Below are positions 52,899 to 64,000 of a stretch of DNA of 64,000 bases, one piece after another. The translations under genes were made by a program, and so were the position numbers. Origin of the DNA: Cupriavidus sp. P-10 (GTDB taxonomy: Bacteria; Pseudomonadota; Gammaproteobacteria; Burkholderiales; Burkholderiaceae); assembly GCF_003402535.2 (NCBI RefSeq), contig NZ_AP025170.1, positions 3,534,001-3,598,000 on the forward strand, given 5' to 3'. The first letter of the stretch is position 1; each line of letters opens with the position of its first letter. The notes below the pieces were generated by a model. That model had not been told where the DNA came from, searched no databases, and saw only the letters and a program-made list of their open reading frames with translations.

Positions 52899-52960
52899 GA
52901 ACAACTGCGGGATAAGTCTTGGGATAACTATTGGATAGCCGCTGGACAACTGCAGGATAA
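52899..52960 (-). repeat. Phased 11-bp array of TTATCC-like hexamers before the CoA-binding gene
   Basis: On the plus strand GGATAA-like hexamers start at 52899 (GAACAA, degenerate), 52910, 52922, 52933 (GGATAG), 52944 (GGACAA) and 52955. Spacing is 11, 12, 11, 11 and 11 bp, one helical turn. The array ends 16 bases before the start codon on the minus strand. Confidence 0.85.
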
Positions 52961-53577
52961 GCGGGGGAAACCGTACCGCTTCCGTTGGCCGGGGGCCGGT
53001 CAGCGCAGCAGACGTATCGAATCGTAACCGCGAATCGCCACACCGGTCATGGTGCGAGAGCGAACACGGAAAACAGCCCGTGAATGATACGGTATAGGCA
53101 CGTTACAGCGGCGAACATGACGCCAGCACGAGGAAATGTGGCGAACGCGGCGGATGGGGGCGCGAGCAGCTTTCAACTTCTTGCAAAACGATACATTTTG
53201 TTACTGCCATGCCGGGGAGTTTCCCCCACAATGCATTGACACACCCGCTATCTGGGGTGCGGCGCCCCAGCAAAGATTGCTGTGCAGACCTAAAGGGGCG
53301 TGGTGAAGAAAGCCTTTTTGTAGCGTTTCTTGCAGTAACCCGATTTTCCGATCCAGCAAAAATGCCGCTGGACCGGAGCACCAGGAAGACCGTTTTAGCG
53401 CGTGGCCTTTGTGGCCTGTGTGCGGATATCAGATATCCGATGCGCCTTGATTGTCACCTGGACCGAACCCGTTCCTTCGAATTGACCCCTCGAAGGGATT
53501 TTCCCGTCCGCGCGGAGCCTCCCCGGCCCGCGCGCTTTTTTTTGTCCAGGCAGAGCGAAAGCATATCGCTGTGCCTA
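52961..53577. other. Gene-poor interval of about 600 bp
   Basis: No protein-coding gene is supported; open frames here lack codon bias. It holds a TTGACA at 53236-53241, a CTGGGG...CCCCAG hairpin near 53252-53270, a TCCAGC/GCTGGA hairpin near 53352-53374, a CGGATATC-A-GATATCCG palindrome at 53423-53439, and an orphan plus-strand terminator at 53509-53543. A non-coding RNA is possible. Confidence 0.5.
53509..53543 (+). terminator. Orphan intrinsic terminator, plus strand
   Basis: CGCGCGG at 53509-53515 pairs with CCGCGCG at 53528-53534, followed by a run of eight T. No plus-strand gene precedes it for about 16 kb, so it must end an unannotated transcript or be fortuitous. Confidence 0.7.
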
Positions 53578-53609
53578 CAAAAAAGGCAGCCTCGCGGCTG
53601 CCTTTTTTT
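53578..53609 (-). terminator. Terminator of the ATP synthase operon (bidirectional)
   Basis: AAAAAGGCAGCC, TCGC loop, GGCTGCCTTTTTTT. It lies 47 bases past the atpC stop, with T-runs on both strands. Confidence 0.93.
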
Positions 53610-53655
53610 AAATGTCGCATCGAAAAAACAACAACGCGACAGGACTGCTGATTCT

Positions 53656-54072
53656 TTACTTCTTACGACGCAGGCGGGCGATGGCAGCTAGCTGCGCAGC
53701 CGCCACGGCGAGCTCGCTCTGGGCACGTGCCAGGTCGAGATCGCTGCTCTGGTTCTGCATCAGCTCTTCGGCTGCACGCTTGGCTTCCTGGGCCTTGGCT
53801 TCGTCCAGGTCGCCACCGCGGATGGCGGTGTCGGCCAGCACGGTAACGTGCTTGGGCTGCACTTCGAGAATGCCGCCGGCAACGAACACGAACTCTTCGC
53901 TGCCGTCTTCCTTCTCGATGCGCACCGCACCCGGCTGGATGCGCGTGATCAGCGGCGTGTGGCCCGGCAGGATGCCCAGCTCACCCGACTCGCCCGGCAG
54001 CGCCACGAACTTCGCCTGGCCGGAGAAGATCGACGCTTCCGCGCTGACGACGTCTACAAGAATGGTTGCCAT
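53656..54072 (-). CDS. atpC: ATP synthase epsilon subunit
   Basis: Central-stalk subunit that couples rotation and inhibits hydrolysis. 138 aa from the ATG at 54072 (AAGGA ribosome site); the longer frame adds six improbable residues. N-terminal beta sandwich ([37 protein letters not shown]) and a C-terminal helical hairpin rich in Ala/Glu. Last gene of the operon. Confidence 0.97.
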   Translation of the reverse strand: MATILVDVVSAEASIFSGQAKFVALPGESGELGILPGHTPLITRIQPGAVRIEKEDGSEEFVFVAGGILEVQPKHVTVLADTAIRGGDLDEAKAQEAKRAAEELMQNQSSDLDLARAQSELAVAAAQLAAIARLRRKK

Positions 54073-54168
54073 ATCTGATCCTTTCTCCAATCGCTTCGCT
54101 TCTGACGGCTACACCGCTTCGCGCGATGCACCGCTGCCCCCGCTGGCGCGGGGGCAGCGAAACAAGGC

Positions 54169-55605
<1,437 letters not shown>

Positions 55606-56481
55606 TCAGACCGCTGCTGCACCGCTGACGATCTCTGACAATTCCTTGGTGATCGCTGCCTGCCGGGTCTTGTTGTAGTCCAGCTGCAGTTCGCCGATCA
55701 CGTTCTTGGCATTGTCGGATGCCGCCTTCATGGCCACCATGCGCGCCGACTGCTCGGACGCCATGTTCTCGGCCACGGCCTGGTACACCAGCGCCTCGAC
55801 GTAGCGGACCAACAGTTCTTCCACCACGGTCTGCGCGTCAGGTTCGTAGATGTAGTCCCACGAGTAGGCGCGCTTCTCTTCTTCCGTCTGCGACAGCTTG
55901 TCGGCGGCCAGCGGCAGCAACTGCTCGACCACCGGTTCCTGCTTCATCGTGTTGATGAACCTGGTGTACGCCAGGTACACCGCGTCGACTTCACCGTTAG
56001 TGAATGCGTCGAGCTGGACCTTGATCGCGCCGATCAGCTTTTCCAGGTGCGGGGTGTCGCCGAGCTGCACCACATTCGAGGCCACCTTTGCGCCGATGCG
56101 GCTCAGGAACTGCAGGCCCTTGCTGCCGATGGCAGTGGCTTGGACACCCACGCCGCGACCCTGCAGGCTCTTCAGCTCATTGGTCACCGCACGCAGCACG
56201 TTCGTGTTCAGACCGCCGCACAGCCCCTTGTCGGTCGTGACCACGATCATGCCGATGCGCTTGACTTCGCGCTCCTGCATGAACGGGTGCTTGAACTCGG
56301 GGTTGGCCGAAGCCAGGTGCGCCGCGATGTTGCGCACTTTCTCGGCGTAAGGACGGGCGTTGCGCATCCGCTCCTGCGCCTTGCGCATCTTGGATGCGGC
56401 GACCATCTCCATCGCCTTGGTGATCTTGCGCGTGTTCTGCACGCTCTTGATCTTGGTTCGAATCTCTTTCGTTCCGGCCAT
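55606..56481 (-). CDS. atpG: ATP synthase gamma subunit
   Basis: Rotor shaft, 291 aa. N-terminal helix [20 protein letters not shown] and C-terminal helix [18 protein letters not shown] form the coiled coil; [13 protein letters not shown] is a conserved segment. GGAGAGGA precedes the ATG. Confidence 0.98.
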   Translation of the reverse strand: MAGTKEIRTKIKSVQNTRKITKAMEMVAASKMRKAQERMRNARPYAEKVRNIAAHLASANPEFKHPFMQEREVKRIGMIVVTTDKGLCGGLNTNVLRAVTNELKSLQGRGVGVQATAIGSKGLQFLSRIGAKVASNVVQLGDTPHLEKLIGAIKVQLDAFTNGEVDAVYLAYTRFINTMKQEPVVEQLLPLAADKLSQTEEEKRAYSWDYIYEPDAQTVVEELLVRYVEALVYQAVAENMASEQSARMVAMKAASDNAKNVIGELQLDYNKTRQAAITKELSEIVSGAAAV

Positions 56482-56555
56482 ATCTTCCTCTCCACCCGAA
56501 CCAGCGCCGCGCCGGCATGAGCCAGGCGCGGCGGTGGTGTCGGGGAATCACGCGG

Positions 56556-58097
56556 TTAGAACGCGGCGGACTTCTTGAAATCCTCGATCGCAGCACGCAG
56601 GGCGGGCTCATCTTCCTTCGAGAGGACCTTGGTCTCTTCGATGCGGTTGACGAGGTCGGCGTACTTGGTCTTCAGATGGTCGTGCAGGCCCTTCTCGAAC
56701 GGGAGGATGTCCTTCACTTCCACGTTGTCGAGGAAGCCATTGTTGGCTGCAAACAGCGACGCCGACAGCTGCCACACCTGCTGCGGCTGGTATTGCGCCT
56801 GCTTGAGCAGTTCGGTCACGCGGCGGCCGCGCTCAAGCTGCTTGCGGGTAGCGTCGTCCAGGTCCGAAGCGAACTGCGCGAAGGCAGCCAGCTCACGGTA
56901 CTGCGCCAGGTCGGTACGGATACCGCCGGACAGGTTCTTCACCACCTTGGTCTGTGCAGCACCACCCACGCGCGACACCGAGATACCGGCGTTGATGGCG
57001 GGACGGATACCGGCATTGAACAGGTCGGTTTCCAGGAAGATCTGACCGTCGGTAATCGAGATCACATTGGTCGGCACGAACGCGGACACGTCGCCGGCCT
57101 GCGTTTCGATGATCGGCAGCGCGGTCAGCGAACCGGTCTTGCCCTTGGTGGCACCGTTGGTGAACTTCTCGACGTAATCTTCGTTCACGCGGGCAGCACG
57201 CTCCAGCAGGCGCGAGTGCAGGTAGAACACGTCGCCCGGGTAGGCTTCGCGGCCCGGCGGGCGGCGCAGCAGCAGCGACACCTGGCGATATGCCCAGGCT
57301 TGCTTGGTCAGGTCGTCATAAACGATCAGCGCGTCTTCACCACGGTCGCGGAAGTACTCGCCCATCGTGCAGCCGGCGTAGGCAGCCAGGTACTGCATGG
57401 CGGCCGAGTCCGAAGCGGCGGCAGCCACGACGACGGTGTATTCCATCGCGCCGTGCTCTTCCAGTTTGCGCACCACGTTGGCGATCGTCGAAGCCTTCTG
57501 GCCAATGGCGACGTACACGCAGTACATGCCCTTGCCCTTCTGGTTGATGATCGCATCCACTGCAACAGCGGTCTTGCCGGTCTGGCGGTCGCCAATGATC
57601 AGCTCACGCTGGCCACGGCCGATCGGCACCATCGAGTCGATCGACTTCAGGCCGGTCTGCACCGGCTGGCTCACCGACTGACGCGCGATCACGCCCGGCG
57701 CGACCTTTTCGATCACGTCGGTTTCCTTCGCGTTGATCGGGCCCTTGCCGTCGATCGGCTGGCCCAGCGTGTTGACCACGCGGCCCAGCAGTTCCTTGCC
57801 AACGGGCACTTCCAGAATGCGGCCGGTGCACTTGACCGTGTCGCCTTCGGAAATGTGTTCGTAGTCACCCAGCACCACGGCGCCGACCGAGTCGCGCTCG
57901 AGGTTCAGCGCGAGGCCGAAGGTGTTGCCGGGGAATTCCAGCATCTCGCCCTGCATCACGCCAGACAGGCCATGCACGCGGCAGATACCGTCGGTCACGG
58001 AAATCACCGTGCCGGTGTTGCGCACTTCAGCTTCGGCGCCAAGACCCGAGATGCGGGTCTTGATCAGCTCGCTGATTTCTGAGGGGTTCAGTTGCAT
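56556..58097 (-). CDS. atpA: ATP synthase alpha subunit
   Basis: Non-catalytic F1 subunit, 513 aa. The start is the ATG at 58097 (AGGAG about 8 bases upstream); the preceding GTG codon is in the ribosome-site spacer. Walker [29 protein letters not shown], and the usual N-terminal [12 protein letters not shown]. Confidence 0.98.
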   Translation of the reverse strand: MQLNPSEISELIKTRISGLGAEAEVRNTGTVISVTDGICRVHGLSGVMQGEMLEFPGNTFGLALNLERDSVGAVVLGDYEHISEGDTVKCTGRILEVPVGKELLGRVVNTLGQPIDGKGPINAKETDVIEKVAPGVIARQSVSQPVQTGLKSIDSMVPIGRGQRELIIGDRQTGKTAVAVDAIINQKGKGMYCVYVAIGQKASTIANVVRKLEEHGAMEYTVVVAAAASDSAAMQYLAAYAGCTMGEYFRDRGEDALIVYDDLTKQAWAYRQVSLLLRRPPGREAYPGDVFYLHSRLLERAARVNEDYVEKFTNGATKGKTGSLTALPIIETQAGDVSAFVPTNVISITDGQIFLETDLFNAGIRPAINAGISVSRVGGAAQTKVVKNLSGGIRTDLAQYRELAAFAQFASDLDDATRKQLERGRRVTELLKQAQYQPQQVWQLSASLFAANNGFLDNVEVKDILPFEKGLHDHLKTKYADLVNRIEETKVLSKEDEPALRAAIEDFKKSAAF

Positions 58098-58135
58098 CAC
58101 AATGCTCCTAATTCTTCAATCCGTCGGACAGCCGC

Positions 58136-58681
58136 TCAGGCGGCGGTCAGCGCGGTTTGCATGGCTGCCAGGCGCGCACGCACGGAGGTGTCGAGCACTT
58201 CGTCGCCAACCTTGATGCTGACGCCGCCGATCAGGGACGGGTCCACCGCCACCTGCGCGTACAGCTTGCGGCCGAACTTGCGTTCGAGTGCAGCGACCAG
58301 GTCGCTCAGCTGACCATCTTCCAGCGGGAAAGCGCTGATGATCTCAACGTCGGACGACCCTTCGCGGGCGTTCTTGAGCGCATGGAACTGTTCGGCGATG
58401 TCAGGCATCACCGACAGGCGGCCGTTCTCCACCAGCAGCTTGACGAAGCGGCGTGCCTCGTCGCTGACCGGGGACTTCAGCACCGACAGGAACAGTTCAG
58501 CCAGCTTGTCGCCGGGAACGTTCGGATCGTCGGCGACCGCCTTCATGTCGGCATTGGCGGCAACTTGCCCCATTTCCGACACCAGCTCGGACCATGCACC
58601 CAGGTTGCCTGCGCTCGATTCACTGGCGACGCGGAACAGCGCCTCAGCGTAGGGACGGGCAATGGTTGCGGTTTCAGCCAT
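58136..58681 (-). CDS. atpH: ATP synthase delta subunit
   Basis: Peripheral-stalk cap, 181 aa: N-terminal [15 protein letters not shown]-terminal [20 protein letters not shown]. It starts 2 bases after the atpF stop, so translation is coupled. Confidence 0.97.
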   Translation of the reverse strand: MAETATIARPYAEALFRVASESSAGNLGAWSELVSEMGQVAANADMKAVADDPNVPGDKLAELFLSVLKSPVSDEARRFVKLLVENGRLSVMPDIAEQFHALKNAREGSSDVEIISAFPLEDGQLSDLVAALERKFGRKLYAQVAVDPSLIGGVSIKVGDEVLDTSVRARLAAMQTALTAA

Positions 58682-58683
58682 GA

Positions 58684-59154
58684 TTAGAGCTCAGCCTTGA
58701 GTTGATTGAGCAGGTCGGTGTGGACCTGCGCGTTCACTTCACGCTTGAGGATCTGCTCGGCACCCTTGACGGCCAGCACGGCGACCTGGTCGCGCAGTTC
58801 TTCGCGAGCACGGGTAACCTGCTGTTCTGCGTCGGCCTTGGCCTGGGCAATGATGCGTGCGGCTTCTGCCTGGGCGTTCTGCTTGATCTCGTCGGCCGTC
58901 AGCTGGGCGCGCTTCTCGGCGTCAGCGACGCGTTGAGCGCCTTCGGTGCGGGCTTCGGCCATAGCCTGGTCCACACGCTTGTTGGCGAGTTCAAGCTCGG
59001 CCTTGCCCTTCTCGGCAGCGGCGAGGCCATCGGCGATCTTCGTTGCGCGTTCGTCGAGCGCCTTCACCAGCGGCGGCCAAATGAATTTGGCAACAACCCA
59101 CCACAGGATGAAGAACACGACCATCTGCGCAAAAAACGTTGCGTTCAGATTCAT
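58684..59154 (-). CDS. atpF: ATP synthase b subunit
   Basis: Peripheral stalk, 156 aa. One N-terminal membrane helix ([20 protein letters not shown]) and a long charged helix. It is preceded by AAAGGA. Confidence 0.97.
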   Translation of the reverse strand: MNLNATFFAQMVVFFILWWVVAKFIWPPLVKALDERATKIADGLAAAEKGKAELELANKRVDQAMAEARTEGAQRVADAEKRAQLTADEIKQNAQAEAARIIAQAKADAEQQVTRAREELRDQVAVLAVKGAEQILKREVNAQVHTDLLNQLKAEL

Positions 59155-59253
59155 GGTGTGTTCCTTTCGGTAATCAAACTACAGATAAATGCACAAAAGG
59201 CGGCTGGGCTGGTGGCCCGCGCCGCCCGTCAGCATCATGCAGACCGAAAAGAA

Positions 59254-59535
<282 letters not shown>

Positions 59536-59551
59536 TTAGAGAGACTTAGAA

Positions 59552-59583
59552 CCAAAAAATCAAAAAACCAAAAAACCTAAAAC
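59552..59583 (-). repeat. 8-bp U-rich tandem array in the atpB-atpE gap
   Basis: On the plus strand CCAAAAAA, TCAAAAAA, CCAAAAAA and CCTAAAAC begin at 59552, 59560, 59568 and 59576. In mRNA this is repeated UUUUUUGG 20-30 bases before the atpE ribosome site, comparable with the U-rich translation enhancer of E. coli atpE. Confidence 0.75.
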
Positions 59584-59599
59584 TTGAAACCTGCGGCGA

Positions 59600-60709
<1,110 letters not shown>

Positions 60710-61213
60710 CTAGCGCATCGCGAGGGCCACCACCCAGTAAGTCTTGAGCGCCAGCAGGAACGTGACCAGCATCGGTACCCAACGCAGATCCCGGTACAGC
60801 ACCACCACCAGCACCAGCATGGCCACGGTGGCAAACACCTTGATCGCCTCGCCGAGGACCAGCCCGCCGACCGATGCACGATCCCGCGCCACCCACAGCC
60901 GGAACGCGAAGAATCCGCTCGGCACGAAGCACACCATGCCGCCGAACAACGCCGACCAGCCATACGGCCCCGCCTCTTTCCCGAACAACGCCCAGCACAA
61001 TGCCGACAGCAGGGAAACGATCACCTGCGCCAGGACAACCTTGCCCGGGGTCATGCGCGAAGGACGCAGCGCGTTTTCGCCAAACAGCTTCACCGCATCG
61101 GCATGCGACAGCGGATCGACAGCTTCCTCTTCACGGTCTGCGCCTTCTTTCCAGTCGTCCCAGTCATCTTCCTGACCGGAACCGGCGCCGCGCTGCTGAC
61201 GGTCTCGAACCAC
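60710..61213 (-). CDS. atpI: ATP synthase assembly protein I
   Basis: 167 aa, GTG start with AGGCAGG upstream. A charged N-terminal tail rich in Asp/Glu is followed by four membrane helices (VVLAQVIVSLLSALCWALF, MVCFVPSGFFAFRLWV and two more). AtpI helps assemble the c-ring. First gene of the atp operon. Confidence 0.85.
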   Translation of the reverse strand: MVRDRQQRGAGSGQEDDWDDWKEGADREEEAVDPLSHADAVKLFGENALRPSRMTPGKVVLAQVIVSLLSALCWALFGKEAGPYGWSALFGGMVCFVPSGFFAFRLWVARDRASVGGLVLGEAIKVFATVAMLVLVVVLYRDLRWVPMLVTFLLALKTYWVVALAMR

Positions 61214-61273
61214 TACCTGCCTGCCTCATTTCAGGCCGGAACTTATCGGCCCGACCAGAATTCAAACCGCACG

Positions 61274-61303
61274 ATTTTAAGGGGAACTACTGATTCGCGT
61301 CAA
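61274..61303 (-). promoter_or_regulatory. Sigma70-like promoter of the atp operon
   Basis: On the minus strand TTGACG, 18-base spacer, TAAAAT; the -10 ends 61 bases before the atpI start. It is close to consensus and fits strong constitutive expression. Confidence 0.8.
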
Positions 61304-61436
61304 TCTGCTTACAGTTACCTTGCAGTGCGTTGCGCACAACGGTTGCCATCACGATTGCATGATGGCTTTACAAAAATTGCGCGGCAATGATGTTTGACGT
61401 AATTGGATTGCGCAGCGGGAGCCGCGCATGATGGTG

Positions 61437-61519
61437 GATTACCGGGTACGGCTCACGTATACCGGTAATCGGGCCGGCCACTGCTGCATCGATGCAACAG
61501 TCATCCCTGCAATGGCCGG
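61437..61519. repeat. Two consecutive large inverted repeats downstream of parB
   Basis: GATTACCGG (61437-61445) pairs with CCGGTAATC (61462-61470). CCGGCCACTGC (61474-61484) pairs, with one wobble, with GCAATGGCCGG (61509-61519). The latter loop contains the palindrome TGCATCGATGCA (61485-61496). It lies between the end of parB and the atp promoter. No T-run follows. Confidence 0.6.
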
Positions 61520-61534
61520 TTATCGCCCGCTTTT

Positions 61535-62449
61535 TCAGGCTGCCTGTTGCCCTTCGCGCGATTCGCGCAGCCGCGCGAGCACGCCCTCGAGCGCATCGTT
61601 GTTGCTGAAGTGGATGGTGAGCTGGCCCTTGCCACGCGTGCCCAGCTTGATCTGCACGGACAGCCCCAGCGCATCCGACAACTCTTCTTCCAGCCGCGCC
61701 ACGTCGCGGATATTGTTGACGCCCTTCTGCTTGAGCGACTTCAGGTCGAACGGCTTGAGCGTGGACGCCACCAGCTTTTCGGTCTCGCGCACCGACAGCC
61801 GTTTGTTGACGACCTGGTTCGCCAGCGTGATCTGGTTGGCGCCATCGACGGCGAGCAGCGCGCGCGCGTGGCCCATGTCGAGGTCGCCCGCCATCAGCAT
61901 GGTCTGCACCGGCGCCGCCAGGTTCAGCAGGCGCAGCAGGTTGGACACCGCGCTGCGCGAGCGGCCCACCGACTCGGCTGCCTGCTCGTGTGTAAACTTG
62001 AACTCGCGGATCAGGCGCATGATGCCCTGCGCTTCTTCCAGCGGGTTCAGGTCTTCGCGCTGGATGTTCTCGATCAGCGCCATCGCGGCCGCGGCTTCGT
62101 CGGCCACGTCCTTGACCAGCACCGGCACCTTGTCGAGGCCAGCGATCTTCGACGCACGGTAGCGGCGCTCGCCGGCAATGATCTCGTAGCGATCCGGCTC
62201 GGCCACGCGCCGCACCAGGATCGGCTGCATCAGGCCCTGCGCGCGGATGCTCGCGGCAAGCTCCTGCAGCGCGCCTTCGTCCATGCGCGTACGCGGCTGG
62301 TACTTGCCCGGCTGCAACTGGTCGACGTGCAACACACTGGGCGCGCCCTCCTGCTTCGCGGTCTCGACGATCTCGGCGGGACCGCCCAGCAACGCTTCCA
62401 GGCCGCGGCCCAGGCCCTTCTTCTTTGCCGGCGTCTTTGCGGTACTCAT
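61535..62449 (-). CDS. parB: Chromosome-partitioning protein ParB
   Basis: CTP-dependent clamp that loads at parS. 304 aa. An N-terminal Lys-rich ParA-interaction tail (KKKGLGRGLEALLGG) is followed by GKYQPRTRMDEGALQELAASI, the box II motif IAGERRYRASKIAGL, HTH ESVGRSRSAVSNLLRLLNL, and a C-terminal dimer domain. It starts 20 bases after parA. Confidence 0.97.
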   Translation of the reverse strand: MSTAKTPAKKKGLGRGLEALLGGPAEIVETAKQEGAPSVLHVDQLQPGKYQPRTRMDEGALQELAASIRAQGLMQPILVRRVAEPDRYEIIAGERRYRASKIAGLDKVPVLVKDVADEAAAAMALIENIQREDLNPLEEAQGIMRLIREFKFTHEQAAESVGRSRSAVSNLLRLLNLAAPVQTMLMAGDLDMGHARALLAVDGANQITLANQVVNKRLSVRETEKLVASTLKPFDLKSLKQKGVNNIRDVARLEEELSDALGLSVQIKLGTRGKGQLTIHFSNNDALEGVLARLRESREGQQAA

Positions 62450-62469
62450 GGTCGATGGCTCCTTCAGCT

Positions 62470-63243
62470 TCAGCCCAGCTGCCTGACGCGCGCGATCATC
62501 TCGGCGCCAAAGTCCAGGTACGCCTTGGCGCCCTTGGATGAGGGGTCGAACGCCACGCCCGGCATGCCATAGGACGGTGCCTCGGCCAGGCGCACGTTAC
62601 GCGGGATCAGGGTCTTGAACACCTTGTCACCGAAGTGCGATTCAAGCTGCGCCGACACCTGCTGCTGCAGCGTGACGCGCGGGTCGAACATCACGCGCAG
62701 CAGGCCGATCACCTTGAGCTCGCGGTTCAGGTTGGCGTGCACCTGCTTGATGGTGTTGACCAGGTCGGACAGCCCTTCGAGCGCGAAGTACTCGCACTGC
62801 ATCGGCACGATCACGCCATGCGCCGCGCACAGCCCGTTCAGCGTCAGCAGCGACAGCGACGGCGGGCAGTCGATCAGCACGAAGTCGTACTCGCCGTCGA
62901 CTTCGTCGATGGCCTGCTTGAGCCTGCGCTCGCGGTGATCGAGTTCGACCAGTTCGACTTCGGCACCGGCCAGCTCGCGATTGGCCGGCAGCACGTCGTA
63001 CCTGCCAGTCTCCGATTTCTGGCGCGCCTGCGGGATGCTGGCCATGCCAACCAGCACCTGGTACACGCTGTGCTCCAGCGCCTGCTTGTCGATGCCCGAA
63101 CCCATCGAGGCATTGCCCTGCGGATCCAGGTCGACCAGCAGCACCCGCTGACCCTGCGCGGCCAGGCCGGCGGCGAGGTTCACCGTGGTGGTGGTCTTGC
63201 CCACCCCGCCCTTCTGGTTTGCAATCACGAATACCTTGGCCAT
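62470..63243 (-). CDS. parA: Chromosome-partitioning ATPase ParA
   Basis: 257 aa from the ATG at 63243 (AGGA ribosome site); the longer frame adds an eight-residue extension not needed. Deviant Walker A KGGVGKTTTTVNLA, then LVDLDPQGN and DCPPSLSLLTLN. A short gap of 85 bases holding a CCGGCCA/TGGCCGG hairpin (63273-63292) separates it from rsmG. Confidence 0.97.
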   Translation of the reverse strand: MAKVFVIANQKGGVGKTTTTVNLAAGLAAQGQRVLLVDLDPQGNASMGSGIDKQALEHSVYQVLVGMASIPQARQKSETGRYDVLPANRELAGAEVELVELDHRERRLKQAIDEVDGEYDFVLIDCPPSLSLLTLNGLCAAHGVIVPMQCEYFALEGLSDLVNTIKQVHANLNRELKVIGLLRVMFDPRVTLQQQVSAQLESHFGDKVFKTLIPRNVRLAEAPSYGMPGVAFDPSSKGAKAYLDFGAEMIARVRQLG

Positions 63244-63328
63244 ATGTTCCTGAGGCTCCTGCTTCAAATCATCCGGCCAGCCTCATGGCCGGCAGTTCGC
63301 GGTTCTGCTTGCAGCGCCGCGGCGTAAG

Positions 63329-64000
63329 TCATGCATGCGCGCCTGCGCGCCGCGACAGCACTACCAGGTGGCGCTCGGCGTCCAGTCCCGGCACCGTGAG
63401 GCGCGGTACATCATCGACTTGCCACTGTGTCATCAGTCCTGCCGCCTCCATCCGGTCGAGCTCGGCCTGTGGATAAACGCCCTTCATGGCGATCAGCTTG
63501 CCGTGCGGCGCGAGCAGCTGACCCGACAGGTTCACGAAATCGGTCAGTTCGGCAAAGGCGCGCGACGTGATCACGGCAAAGCCGTCCGCGTCGTCCAGCT
63601 TCTCCACCGGGCCCCAGTGCGCCGCGGCGTTGGCCAGCCCAAGCTGGGCGCGGCATTGGGTCAGGAAGGCGGTCTTCTTCTGCACGATGTCGACCATCAG
63701 CACCGATACGTCGGGGCACGAGATCGCCAGCGGCAGCCCGGGCATGCCGCCGCCCGAGCCAACGTCCAGCACCCTGCCCCGCGCGGGCGTACCTACCTCT
63801 GCAGAGCGCGCGGCCGTGGCCAGCGCGGGCACTGCGGCGAGCGAATCCAGCATGTGATGCGTGAGCATCTCGTCAGGATGACGGATCGCGGTCAGGTTAT
63901 AGACGCCGTTCCATTTGCGCAGCAGCGCGAGATAGTCGAACAGCTTGTCGATCTGCGCCGGTGCCAGTGCCAGCCCGAGCTCGGCGAGACCGCCCTCGAG
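63329..64000 (-). CDS. rsmG: 16S rRNA (guanine-527-N7)-methyltransferase RsmG, N-terminus outside window
   Basis: The frame is open to the right edge (64000); the visible 223 residues include LFDYLALLRKWNGVYNLT, the SAM-binding VLDVGSGGGMPGLPLA and ITSRAFAELTDF. Only about a dozen N-terminal residues should be missing. It is the upstream gene of parA-parB, the order usual beside oriC. Confidence 0.95.
   Translation of the reverse strand, partial: LEGGLAELGLALAPAQIDKLFDYLALLRKWNGVYNLTAIRHPDEMLTHHMLDSLAAVPALATAARSAEVGTPARGRVLDVGSGGGMPGLPLAISCPDVSVLMVDIVQKKTAFLTQCRAQLGLANAAAHWGPVEKLDDADGFAVITSRAFAELTDFVNLSGQLLAPHGKLIAMKGVYPQAELDRMEAAGLMTQWQVDDVPRLTVPGLDAERHLVVLSRRAGAHA

Noticed and set aside
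53209..53691. 160-codon plus-strand frame in the gap before atpC
   Set aside because: It runs through two terminators and into atpC on the opposite strand, and lacks codon bias and domains.
61485..61500. Possible parS near parB (TGTTGCATCGATGCA on the minus strand)
   Set aside because: Only loosely similar to TGTTTCACGTGAAACA, with a longer centre and several mismatches. No true parS consensus was seen in the window.

Overview
The window is high-GC, densely coding bacterial chromosome. Its gene content (glyoxylate carboligase cluster, gcvTHP-sdaA, trifunctional putA, c5-type cytochrome, atpIBEFHAGDC next to parB-parA-rsmG) points to a betaproteobacterium of the Cupriavidus/Ralstonia group, most likely Cupriavidus. 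This is inferred from protein sequence character and gene order; no database search was possible. The rsmG-parA-parB-atp block normally lies close to oriC, so the right edge is probably origin-proximal on the main chromosome. I see no insertion sequences, prophage, CRISPR array or rRNA operon. One tRNA gene (Arg, anticodon CCG) is present.

Left part (1-8 kb): the end of an M20 amidohydrolase and a convergent membrane protein, then a collinear glycerate-pathway cluster gcl-hyi-glxR-ttuD-pyk. It takes glyoxylate through tartronate semialdehyde and glycerate to 2-phosphoglycerate and, via enolase encoded elsewhere, to pyruvate. Two perfect 12-bp hairpins sit in its gaps and two terminators follow pyk. 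8-16 kb: a YpfJ-type zinc peptidase, a decayed RND efflux-pump pseudogene, a small secreted repeat protein, Rnk, a CadR/PbrR-type MerR regulator with its operator, a small secreted Pro-rich protein, HtpX, ArfB and a MipA/OmpV porin-like protein.

16-28 kb: a membrane diguanylate cyclase, tRNA-Arg, a dihaem cytochrome c, HemN with an FNR/ANR-like box, a periplasmic ligand-binding protein, an OmpR/EnvZ-type two-component pair divergent from a Spy/CpxP-like gene with a perfect 16-bp palindrome between them, and Rep helicase. 28-35 kb: a small glycine-zipper lipoprotein, a tandem glycine riboswitch with terminator, then gcvT-gcvH-gcvP-sdaA (glycine cleavage and serine deamination). 35-43 kb: an ETHE1-like metallo-beta-lactamase protein, OsmC and an alpha/beta hydrolase; a cation/H+ antiporter translationally coupled to a YbdK-type glutamate-cysteine ligase; a TPR protein; and a LivJ-type binding protein.

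43-64 kb: putA with three PutA-type operator motifs upstream, priA, hemE, an alpha/beta esterase, a CoA-binding protein, a roughly 0.6-kb gene-poor interval with an orphan plus-strand terminator, the complete F1Fo ATP synthase operon read leftward from a good sigma70-like promoter, and parB, parA and partial rsmG.

The least explained recurring feature is a set of short degenerate tandem arrays (8, 11, 12 or 13-bp periods). They lie in the leaders of several leftward genes (RR, rep, livJ, hemE, CoA-binding protein, atpE), in some cases right next to the ribosome-binding site. I treat these as the main novelty candidate, together with the phased TTATCC-like array before the CoA-binding gene, a secreted KFD-repeat protein, and the orphan-terminator region upstream of the CoA-binding gene.
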